Shown here: piece after piece, positions 1 through 6,279 of the stretch
Layout of the letters: each line of letters begins with the position of its first letter
Position numbering within the stretch: the stretch's first letter is position 1
Source: Nitrospinaceae bacterium
GTDB lineage: Bacteria; Nitrospinota; Nitrospinia; Nitrospinales; VA-1
Assembly: GCA_029937635.1 (NCBI GenBank)
Contig: JAPYPM010000092.1
Location: 1 to 8,570, forward strand
Length of the DNA stretch: 8,570 bases
Direction: 5' to 3'
Notes under the pieces: generated by a model
Database searches by the model: none
Seen by the model: the letters and a program-made list of their open reading frames with translations, nothing else
What the model was told of the DNA's origin: nothing
Position numbers and translations under genes: made by a program

Positions 1-52
1 TAAAGGTCACCAACAAAATTGCTAGAGGAATAAATGTTTTGTTTGTTTTCAT
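1..52 (-). CDS. 5' end of a gene with a signal-peptide-like N-terminus (partial, runs off the left edge)
   Basis: An ATG at 52-50 opens a frame that stays open to the window edge and encodes MKTNKTFIPLAILLVTF. Two lysines followed by a hydrophobic stretch is the pattern of a Sec signal peptide or an N-terminal membrane anchor. An AAGGAAAG Shine-Dalgarno-like run lies about 11 nt upstream, and a sigma70-like promoter sits at 118-90, correctly placed for this start. Only 17 residues are visible, so the product cannot be named. The protein is probably exported or membrane-anchored (inference). It is separated from the genes to its right by a terminator, so it is an independent transcription unit. 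Confidence 0.5.
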   Translation of the reverse strand, partial: MKTNKTFIPLAILLVTF

Positions 53-89
53 CTGATTTAAAACTTTCCTTATTGTAATAACTAATGAA

Positions 90-118
90 ATCCTACGCCT
101 ACCTTATAAAAGGGTCAA
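90..118 (-). promoter_or_regulatory. Sigma70-like promoter for the left-edge gene
   Basis: Read on the minus strand: TTGACC (118-113), a 17-bp spacer, then TAGGAT (95-90). The -35 box matches consensus at 5 of 6 positions, the -10 box at 4 of 6, and the spacing is optimal. The expected transcription start, near 83, leaves a short leader of about 30 nt carrying the Shine-Dalgarno before the ATG at 52. Placement relative to the partial gene is the main support. Confidence 0.4.
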
Positions 119-232
119 TAATAAACACATCAAATTCGTATTAATTTTCGTTAATTGTGTTCGAGAAGTATTACGAGGCTTATTTTATAGGGACTTAGAT
201 AAGAGTGTTTTTGTTCCATACACCCAAAACGC

Positions 233-264
233 AAAAAACCCGTCAAGCAATTAAGATTAACGGG
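233..264 (-). terminator. Rho-independent terminator
   Basis: On the minus strand CCCGTTAA (264-257) pairs with TTGACGGG (246-239) across a 10-nt loop. This gives an 8-bp stem with one G-U wobble, followed directly by six T (238-233). It lies downstream of the zinc-ribbon gene and so ends the minus-strand unit that includes that gene, and probably the 186-aa gene before it. It also insulates that unit from the signal-peptide gene at the left edge. On the plus strand the A-run precedes the stem, so it would work in one direction only. Confidence 0.75.
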
Positions 265-393
265 ACCTCGGTGTAAAAAATTCGTTCGTGAAAAATAATC
301 AAACTCTCACTTTAACAAACATAGTATTGCACGTTCAGCAAGTGTTGTCAAGGGGAAACTGCTATACCTGTTTTTTATCCAGTTGCACGGTCT

Positions 394-591
394 CTAAATA
401 TTTCCTACTTTTCCAAATTCCTTATTGCAATCACGGCACTGCCACTTTGGGGAATCTTCATCAATACAACAACCTCCTGTCGCGAATTCCCCTTTTTTTA
501 TTCGTTCAACTGCATCGGGATCATCAATATATCCATAATGAATAGGAATCACGTTTTCAGAATTGCACTCTGGACATTTCTTTTTTGACAT
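394..591 (-). CDS. Small zinc-ribbon protein (hypothetical)
   Basis: A 65-residue protein with two Cys pairs: CPEC near the N-terminus (C6, C9) and CRDC near the C-terminus (C52, C55), a typical zinc-ribbon arrangement. Between them is an acidic segment with GGCC and the phrase DSPKWQCRDC. This resembles a widespread family of small bacterial proteins of the form CPxCxS...VPIxYG...GGCxxxxxxPxWxCxDC. I recognise the family pattern, but no function is established that I know of. The start is ATG at 591 with GAGG about 11 nt upstream. It follows the 186-aa gene by 75 bp on the same strand and ends about 130 bp before the terminator, so the two may be co-transcribed. Nothing ties it directly to the deazaguanine genes. 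Confidence 0.8.
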   Translation of the reverse strand: MSKKKCPECNSENVIPIHYGYIDDPDAVERIKKGEFATGGCCIDEDSPKWQCRDCNKEFGKVGNI

Positions 592-666
592 TATATTTTT
601 GCCTCAAGCTACTTCTATAAAGTTTTGTGTCAGATTCAATTTTCCCCATTTCTTTTTTAATTATCT

Positions 667-1227
667 TTATTGAGCACTATATTTTGATTTCGCTTGACTC
701 ATCAAAAAACTACTCAAGTTTTCACGGGAAATATGGAGTGGTTGTAATGCTTTGATCGCTTTTTCTATAATACTTGAAAAATCTTCCTCCGCCTGATCTA
801 GTACGGGTTTGAAACCGGATGCAATAATTTCATCATCCGTATATTGAGACCTTAATAAAAGAACTTCGCCTAGTGGGGGGTCCATGGAGAGTTCAATCAT
901 TTTAGGGGAGATATCATCCCAGTCACATTCAAGAGCTAAACTCCCTATATGAATAAAATTGTCTTCAACCCAAATTTTAATTTCTTCTTGATCCTTGACT
1001 CCGGAGTTGAGGTAACGCATGAATCCAGATTTTATCCTAACTCTTCCTTTGCCTGTACCCTGCGCTTTTACTTCCGCTGTCACTCCATTGAATGTTATTT
1101 CGATTTTATCTTTTGAAAAATCAAAAACCGTTTCGCTAAAATAATTTTTCCTTACCTTACCAAGTTTTGTAAAAATTCTTGTTGCATCTTTTAATTCTTG
1201 ATTATCCACCAGGTAGTTTATCGACAT
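667..1227 (-). CDS. Hypothetical 186-aa protein, beta-rich, possibly with a DNA-clamp-like fold
   Basis: I do not recognise a named family. Residues about 33-100 alternate hydrophobic and polar residues in short predicted strands (for example KIEITFNG, GRVRIKSGFM, EEIKIWVEDN, FIHIGSLALE). This strand rhythm, including the 'RVRIKSGFMRYL' strand-helix element, recalls domains with the sliding-clamp fold, but that is only an impression from pattern. The C-terminal third (about 145-186) looks helical. There is no signal peptide or membrane segment and there are no Cys clusters. The start is well supported: ATG at 1227 with GAGGTG 4 nt before it. The gene diverges from queC across a 266-bp gap. 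It may share a transcript with the zinc-ribbon gene downstream. Confidence 0.8.
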   Translation of the reverse strand: MSINYLVDNQELKDATRIFTKLGKVRKNYFSETVFDFSKDKIEITFNGVTAEVKAQGTGKGRVRIKSGFMRYLNSGVKDQEEIKIWVEDNFIHIGSLALECDWDDISPKMIELSMDPPLGEVLLLRSQYTDDEIIASGFKPVLDQAEEDFSSIIEKAIKALQPLHISRENLSSFLMSQAKSKYSAQ

Positions 1228-1493
1228 AATTCACCTCGGCATATTAAAAGTGATGATAGGGTTATTAGGCAAAGGACATACAAAAAAGATGTGTCTAAGT
1301 GAAAATTTAATTTTTTGTTAATTGTAATTCATTATATTCCAAGGTATTTACTATTTCATGGTTTTTTAGAGTGTCTTCCGCACATAATATTTAGTAAACT
1401 TCCCTTTAAGATTTCCTGCAACCACAGCATTCGAATTTCTGTTTCAGAATAATTTTTATAGAATATTAACACCCATAGTTACCTCATATACCT
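1228..1493. promoter_or_regulatory. Divergent intergenic region between the 186-aa gene and queC
   Basis: This 266-bp AT-rich gap must hold promoters for both directions. For queC, the best -10 candidate is TAGAAT at 1459-1464, with only a weak -35 (TTTCTG, 1436-1441) 17 bp upstream. Just upstream and overlapping are a palindrome, ATTCGAAT (1429-1436), and an inverted repeat, TTCTG-TTT-CAGAA (1437-1449), which could form an operator. queC has no recognisable Shine-Dalgarno before its ATG. On the minus strand a TATCAT box (1259-1254) lies just before the 186-aa gene, but no good -35 fits it. I saw no preQ1-riboswitch-like stem followed by an A-rich tail. Confidence 0.3.
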
Positions 1494-2186
1494 ATGAAAA
1501 CAGTTGTTTTACTTAGTGGAGGGTTGGATTCTTCGACCGTTTTAGCAATTGCAGTGGATAAAGGGTATGAGCCTTATGCCCTTTCGTTTCGTTATGGCCA
1601 ACGCCACAAAGTCGAACTTGAGGCAGCGAAACGTATTGCAAAGAGTTTCAACACCAAAGAACATGTAATCGTTGATATTGATTTAAGGCAGTTTGGTGGT
1701 TCAGCGCTAACTGACAATATCGATGTCCCAAAAGATCGTTCTGAAGACCAAATGGGAACAGGAATTCCTATAACATATGTACCCGCTCGCAATACTATCT
1801 TTTTGTCTTATGCTTTAGCTTGGGCCGAAGTTTTAGATTGTAGACATATTCATCTAGGAGTAAATGTCCTTGATTATAGTGGATACCCTGATTGCCGCCC
1901 TGAGTATATTGAATCGTTTGAAAAAATGGCAAACTTAGCTACTAAAGCATCCGTCGAAGGAGAAGAAAAATTATCAATTCATACGCCACTCATCAATCTA
2001 ACTAAAGCTGAAATCATACAAAAAGGCATCGCTCTTAATGTTGATTACTCTCTTACCAGTAGTTGCTATGACCCTTCCCCTGAAGGAAAACCTTGTCTTC
2101 AATGTGACTCATGCCAGTTGAGACTAAAGGGCTTTTCAGAAATAGGAATGGACGATCCTTTAATTAAAAAATATAAAGGACAATGA
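1494..2186 (+). CDS. queC: 7-cyano-7-deazaguanine (preQ0) synthase QueC
   Basis: QueC converts 7-carboxy-7-deazaguanine to the nitrile preQ0 using ATP and ammonia. The 230-residue length is normal for the family. The PP-loop SGGLDS is at residues 8-13. RYGQRH (33-38), YVPARN (95-100) and the signature run GVNVLDYSGYPDCRPEY (122-138) are intact. The four zinc cysteines are C191, C201, C204 and C207, in the pattern C-x9-C-x2-C-x2-C. All expected catalytic elements are present. It opens a plus-strand operon, and its TGA overlaps the queD ATG by 4 bp (ATGA), so translation is probably coupled. It lacks a clear Shine-Dalgarno. Because preQ0 is the product and no QueF is present, the pathway in this window stops at preQ0, which is the base used by DpdA-type enzymes. 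Confidence 0.96.
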   Translation: MKTVVLLSGGLDSSTVLAIAVDKGYEPYALSFRYGQRHKVELEAAKRIAKSFNTKEHVIVDIDLRQFGGSALTDNIDVPKDRSEDQMGTGIPITYVPARNTIFLSYALAWAEVLDCRHIHLGVNVLDYSGYPDCRPEYIESFEKMANLATKASVEGEEKLSIHTPLINLTKAEIIQKGIALNVDYSLTSSCYDPSPEGKPCLQCDSCQLRLKGFSEIGMDDPLIKKYKGQ

Positions 2187-3277
2187 CTGAAGATCTTTGT
2201 TTTTTTTCAACAATTCCATTTGAAGCCGCACGGAAGGTAGACATACTCCCAGAAGGACACCCTTCAAAAAACCTTCATGGGCATAGTTTTTTAGCTCATG
2301 TCAGAGCTTTTTTACCTCAAGATTGGGCAGCTTTTTCGGGATGCGAAGCAAGTCAATTGGAACAAGCATTAATTTCATGTGTAGCACCATTAGACTATAG
2401 CGATCTAAACACCCATATATCAGTACCAACGGATGAAAATATTTCTCGTTGGATCCATGCAAATAGTAAAATTCCAGGCTTACATACCGTCGGAATCCAA
2501 AGCACCCTGAAGCAAGGTGCGAGCCTAGATAAAAATGACCATGCTCATATTTGGAAACGTTTTCGTTTTGAAGCTGCTCATCAACTACCCAATGTCCCAG
2601 ATGGACATCAATGTGGGCGAATGCATGGCCACGGTTTCGAAATCGTCCTCCATGTAAATCAAAATCTAGGTCAAAAAAATTTAGGAGTGGATTTTGATTA
2701 TATTGAATCCATCTGGAATCCGATGCAACAGCAACTCCAATACGCCTGTCTAAATGATATATCTGGTTTAGAAAACCCAACCAGCGAGGTCATTGCTTGT
2801 TGGATTTGGAATCAACTCAAATCAAAAATGCCTGAACTGTCTTGGGTAACCGTTTATGAAACGGTGACCGCTGGTTGTCATTACGATGGCAATAATTATC
2901 ATATATGGAAGGAACAAAGGTTTGAGAGTGCTCTGCGCTTAGAACAATCACCAAAAGATGAACCTAGAAATACATTATTTGGACATAGTTACGTCGTACG
3001 CCTCCATCTAAACTCACCATTAGATGAAATCATGGGATGGACGGTAGACTATGGTGATGTAAAAGAAATATTTAAACCTGTATACAAACAATTAGATCAT
3101 CACCTCCTAAACGAAATCCCAGGCTTGAATGATGCAGATATTGGAAGTTTACTGAGGTGGATAAAAAATAGCATGGGAGAACGCCTACCCCAACTTGATC
3201 GAATCGATCTTCTCGAAACACCTCACTCAGGTGCTATTCTTACCTGGGGTCCTCGAGGACCAATATTGCCGACATAA
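2183..3277 (+). CDS. queD: Triple-domain QueD (6-carboxytetrahydropterin synthase), with catalytic residues split between domains
   Basis: QueD makes 6-carboxy-5,6,7,8-tetrahydropterin from dihydroneopterin triphosphate. Typical QueD has about 120 residues; this protein has 364 and holds three tandem QueD/PTPS domains (about 1-120, 121-238, 239-364). The domain 1-2 and 2-3 joins repeat the phrase HIWK. Domain 2 has all zinc ligands (H133, H148, H150), the catalytic Cys (C144) and the pterin-binding Glu (E226), but the usual LDHH is LQYA (185-188). Domain 3 has the catalytic LDHH (D305, H306) and E345, but has lost the Cys and two zinc His (L251, F266). Domain 1 keeps HGH (32-34) and D71 but has R17 for the first His, S28 for Cys and Q106 for Glu. 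Family knowledge: the PTPS active site combines Cys and zinc of one subunit with Asp-His of the next. I infer a pseudo-trimer with a single active site between domains 2 and 3. It overlaps queC by 4 bp. Confidence 0.9.
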   Translation: MTEDLCFFSTIPFEAARKVDILPEGHPSKNLHGHSFLAHVRAFLPQDWAAFSGCEASQLEQALISCVAPLDYSDLNTHISVPTDENISRWIHANSKIPGLHTVGIQSTLKQGASLDKNDHAHIWKRFRFEAAHQLPNVPDGHQCGRMHGHGFEIVLHVNQNLGQKNLGVDFDYIESIWNPMQQQLQYACLNDISGLENPTSEVIACWIWNQLKSKMPELSWVTVYETVTAGCHYDGNNYHIWKEQRFESALRLEQSPKDEPRNTLFGHSYVVRLHLNSPLDEIMGWTVDYGDVKEIFKPVYKQLDHHLLNEIPGLNDADIGSLLRWIKNSMGERLPQLDRIDLLETPHSGAILTWGPRGPILPT

Positions 3278-3284
3278 AACGATT

Positions 3285-3929
3285 ATGGCTTATTCTGTTA
3301 AAGAAATTTTTCATACATTGCAGGGGGAAGGTGCCAACGCAGGAAGGTCGGCCGTTTTTTGTCGATTCACAGGCTGTAATTTATGGTCAGGTCATGAAGT
3401 TGATCGCGCTGACGCAGTTTGCAATTTTTGTGATACAGATTTTGTTGGGGTCGATGGGGTCAATGGCGGAAAGTTTGAAAAAGCAACAGAACTTGCAGAA
3501 ACCGTCGATAAAATCTGGAATACTCATGTAACAAACTCAAAGAATAAATTTATCGTTTGTACCGGAGGGGAACCACTGCTACAACTCGATACCAACCTAA
3601 TTGACGCATTCCACAAATATGGTTTTGAAGTAGCAATTGAAACCAATGGTACCCAACCAGCACCGTCAAATATCGACTGGATATGTGTTAGCCCGAAAAC
3701 CAAGGTTTCAGATCTAGTATTAACATCAGGAAACGAACTAAAGTTTGTTTACCCCCAAGAAACGATTCAACCAGAACAATTTGAAAACTTTGAGTTTGAT
3801 TTATTTTACCTGGTTCCTATGGATGGAAAAGACAAGCAAAAAAATACCCAACTGAGCGCAGAATATTGCTTAAAAAATCCTAAATGGAAATTAAATTTAC
3901 AAATGCATAAACTGATAGGACTTCCATAA
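3285..3929 (+). CDS. queE: 7-carboxy-7-deazaguanine synthase QueE (radical SAM)
   Basis: QueE rearranges 6-carboxytetrahydropterin to 7-carboxy-7-deazaguanine, using S-adenosylmethionine and a [4Fe-4S] cluster. The 214-residue protein begins with YSVKEIFHTLQGEGANAGR, a classic QueE N-terminus that contacts substrate. The cluster cysteines are C31, C46 and C49, in the expanded C-x14-C-x2-C form known from some QueE proteins (the usual radical SAM spacing is C-x3-C-x2-C). Next come CDTDF (49-53), the SAM-binding CTGGEP (92-97), AIETNGT (117-123), VSPK (135-138) and a C-terminal LQMHKLIGLP. I chose the ATG at 3285 because it starts at the conserved N-terminus, 7 bp after the queD stop. An in-frame ATG at 3195 would add 30 unrelated residues inside queD. 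No clear Shine-Dalgarno is visible; translation is likely coupled to queD. Confidence 0.95.
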   Translation: MAYSVKEIFHTLQGEGANAGRSAVFCRFTGCNLWSGHEVDRADAVCNFCDTDFVGVDGVNGGKFEKATELAETVDKIWNTHVTNSKNKFIVCTGGEPLLQLDTNLIDAFHKYGFEVAIETNGTQPAPSNIDWICVSPKTKVSDLVLTSGNELKFVYPQETIQPEQFENFEFDLFYLVPMDGKDKQKNTQLSAEYCLKNPKWKLNLQMHKLIGLP

Positions 3930-3972
3930 CCCGCTAGTTTCAAAAATCACTTCTTATTTTTTTATTTTATTT
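3930..3972. other. Convergent intergenic gap between queE and the dpdA-dpdB fusion gene
   Basis: A 43-bp gap separates the two converging blocks. It holds a T-rich run on the plus strand (about 3953-3970) but no convincing GC stem before it, so I do not call a rho-independent terminator in either direction. Transcripts from the two blocks may overlap here. Confidence 0.5.
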
Positions 3973-6279
3973 CTACTTGGCCAACTTGTATCTTCGGATT
4001 AAAAAGTTAGTTACAAGGTTTATGTGCTTATGGTTATTTTGGATTTCATTCCAAGGAAAAATCATGTCAGTTCCAAATTTCCAGTTGCTATTAGTCCACG
4101 GAATATCCTTCCCAATGAAATTTAGTTCATCAAAAAATACTTTTCTTGGTACTACATCCCAATCTTGGTTAAATTTAAAAGCTATTGCATCCATAATATA
4201 TCCCATACTTATAATTCCAACGCCATGAGTCAATCTGCTTTTTTTTGGAGGCAGTCTCCACGCCAACTCATAATATTCTTGTACAGCAGACCAAAAATTA
4301 TGAAGTATCTTAAGAGGTTTTTTTTCTCCGTTAAGGTATTTATTTAAAATTCCATTCTCTATACTATTTTCTATCATTCTTAAGACTGACAAATCTTTTA
4401 TATTTGCCTCATCCACGTGACTAAAGGTTACGGTTTTTATTCTTCTGTAAAAGGGAGAACCCTTATCGAAGTTTAATTTCTCCAACAATCGGTAGGCTCG
4501 TTGCCTTTTCTTAAGTTTAGGGGGAATAGCATCTCCGAGGGTGGGTAGTAATTCATATATCAAGCTTTTGGGTAGCGGTCTTGTGTTGTTTACTAAAACA
4601 AATTGCTCTCGCTCTCTATCAGAATCCAATGTTTCTATACCAACTACTGAAACCGGAAACTGATCTCGCTTTAACTTTCTCAGTGCCGCGACACGTTGTT
4701 GTCCGTCGACAATCCAACCTATTTTTTCGTCACTTCCAATAGGAATCTCAAGGGTGCCAATTTCACTATGATCATTTACGTTTTTATTTTTATTAAATGT
4801 TAATTTCTTATTAAAAGAAATAACTATTGAATTTGGAAGTATAGAATCCTTTTTTTCTAAGTAATTTCTAATATCACTAATGTGTTCGCCTAATTCAGGT
4901 CGCTGATACCCTAGCAACTCTTCATTCACCCCTCGCTTGATCCGTGAAATATTGGCAAACTTGTGTATATCTTTTCCATCGACCACAAAGGAAAAAATAG
5001 AATTACTCTCACTTTGTTGGGTTTTTATACAGGGGACTAAAATCGAACTCATCGCTCTGACCTCCTTAAGCTTTTCAAAATATACATACAGATTATGGAA
5101 CCCTCTTCGTTTATTTCTATTTAAACCACTGAAGATAACCACTTCTATTCCAATCTCCTTACATACCCGGCACGGACAATGTTCCCATGCTCTGCTTTCG
5201 AGTGTTTTTTTGTAATATTCTTTTTTGTTAATCTTTGGAGATATCAATTTTTCATAACTTTCCAATGTCTCTACAACTTTATTTAAATTTTCTTTTCTAT
5301 TGGCATATCCACGCATTACAGAAAAACATTTCTTTGACAACTCATTAACAGTTTCAACAGACAGTTGACCACTTTGGATTCTTTTTTTTATTCGGTGCTC
5401 ATGAGGCAAAGGAATCCTGATCGCAGATAGATTTTTCCCGTCAGGGCAAAAGTAGTTATCGTGGTCATCTTTAAATGCCCTTAAAAGAGGGGATGTGCTA
5501 TCAAATGAATATATTCCTAACCCGTGAAACTTTTCTAAATAATCAAAGCGATTGAATCCAAGAATATGTATTTTGATATTGGATGGAATTTTTGTAATGA
5601 CTTCTAAGACAATCCTATAAATTTCTTTGGTGGGTCGTGACGCTAACCCGCCAAGAGCAATGTATTTGTATCCAATTCCAACTAACTTGTTAGCATATCT
5701 GCTAAAGGATTTTAAACTCCAACCCTGAACCACTCCTACCGGTTCAAATGAAACTTTATCTTTATTGCTTTGAGTGAAAAATTCTTCAGCTTTCTGGGAG
5801 GTGTATTCCGCTCGCGTTATAATTTCGGATGGTGTTTTTTTTAAATTCACCCAAGCTTCATTGTTTACAACAATGATTTGATCAGGAGAAATCCCATGGG
5901 TGAATCCGCAGACCTCGTAATACTCAATGATTTCTTTTAGATCTAATTTTGCGTTCTCCTTATCTTTTGAAAATGACCCACAATCTCCCATAATTGGGTA
6001 TTCGTCTGCATCGCCTTGAAATTTTTTATTGGGAAACCTCAAAAACTCACGAATGCCTTCCCTCATCATACGGAACCGTTGGCCTTGACTGTAGCGACTT
6101 CCCTTGGAAATTCCTAAGGTCGATAACGAAACAAGCATCCCATCGTAAGGGGCCTTTCCGAGCACTTCATGTGGATACTCATCATTCGATTGCCTAAACC
6201 GATCGGGAGAGTTTTCTTCTTCAATAAAGTTATAATTTGGGTCGACCGCCTCAAAACTATCGGCAAATAAAAATTTCAT
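3973..6279 (-). CDS. Fused DpdA-like 7-deazaguanine transglycosylase and DGQHR-family (DpdB-like) protein
   Basis: DpdA-type enzymes, relatives of tRNA-guanine transglycosylase (TGT), exchange guanine in DNA for preQ0; DpdB is the DGQHR-family partner. This 768-residue protein joins both. Residues 1-405 are TGT-like: GDCGSF (98-103, D99) stands where TGT has its conserved DSGGFQ Asp, VQGWSLKSF...LGGL (184-212) matches the TGT VQGG...GGL region, FDSTSP (259-264, D260) matches the nucleophilic Asp, and C368, C370, C373 with H395 form the zinc site. Residues 411-768 are a DGQHR domain with WIVDGQQR (522-529), QFVLVN...PLP (559-570) and HGVGIISMG (685-693). The start at ATG 6279 gives a 4-bp ATGA overlap with the upstream gene, with GGGGG about 12 nt before. 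A GTG at 6300 would add seven residues. The TGT motifs differ enough from tRNA TGT, and the DGQHR link is specific enough, to favour a DNA substrate (inference). Confidence 0.85.
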   Translation of the reverse strand: MKFLFADSFEAVDPNYNFIEEENSPDRFRQSNDEYPHEVLGKAPYDGMLVSLSTLGISKGSRYSQGQRFRMMREGIREFLRFPNKKFQGDADEYPIMGDCGSFSKDKENAKLDLKEIIEYYEVCGFTHGISPDQIIVVNNEAWVNLKKTPSEIITRAEYTSQKAEEFFTQSNKDKVSFEPVGVVQGWSLKSFSRYANKLVGIGYKYIALGGLASRPTKEIYRIVLEVITKIPSNIKIHILGFNRFDYLEKFHGLGIYSFDSTSPLLRAFKDDHDNYFCPDGKNLSAIRIPLPHEHRIKKRIQSGQLSVETVNELSKKCFSVMRGYANRKENLNKVVETLESYEKLISPKINKKEYYKKTLESRAWEHCPCRVCKEIGIEVVIFSGLNRNKRRGFHNLYVYFEKLKEVRAMSSILVPCIKTQQSESNSIFSFVVDGKDIHKFANISRIKRGVNEELLGYQRPELGEHISDIRNYLEKKDSILPNSIVISFNKKLTFNKNKNVNDHSEIGTLEIPIGSDEKIGWIVDGQQRVAALRKLKRDQFPVSVVGIETLDSDREREQFVLVNNTRPLPKSLIYELLPTLGDAIPPKLKKRQRAYRLLEKLNFDKGSPFYRRIKTVTFSHVDEANIKDLSVLRMIENSIENGILNKYLNGEKKPLKILHNFWSAVQEYYELAWRLPPKKSRLTHGVGIISMGYIMDAIAFKFNQDWDVVPRKVFFDELNFIGKDIPWTNSNWKFGTDMIFPWNEIQNNHKHINLVTNFLIRRYKLAK

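Noticed and set aside
121..163. Inverted repeats (AACACA/TGTGTT, ATTAA/TTAAT) upstream of the left-edge promoter
   Set aside because: They are short and asymmetric and are expected by chance in AT-rich DNA.
288..545. 85-codon plus-strand frame
   Set aside because: It overlaps the zinc-ribbon gene in antisense, shows no domain logic and has no ribosome binding site.
1228..1493. preQ1/preQ0-sensing riboswitch upstream of queC
   Set aside because: No short GC stem followed by the A-rich pseudoknot tail typical of preQ1-I was found, nor a clear alternative class; only short palindromes are present.
2301..2780. 159-codon minus-strand frame inside queD
   Set aside because: It is a shadow of a clearly conserved QueD domain pair; the His-rich content comes from antisense reading of that gene.
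3195..3284. Longer queE start at 3195
   Set aside because: The additional 30 residues lie inside queD in another frame and resemble no QueE; the family N-terminus begins at the ATG at 3285.
3973..6279. Ordinary tRNA-guanine transglycosylase for queuosine
   Set aside because: The first motif is GDCGSF rather than DSGGFQ, a DGQHR domain is attached, and no QueF, QueA or QueG is nearby.
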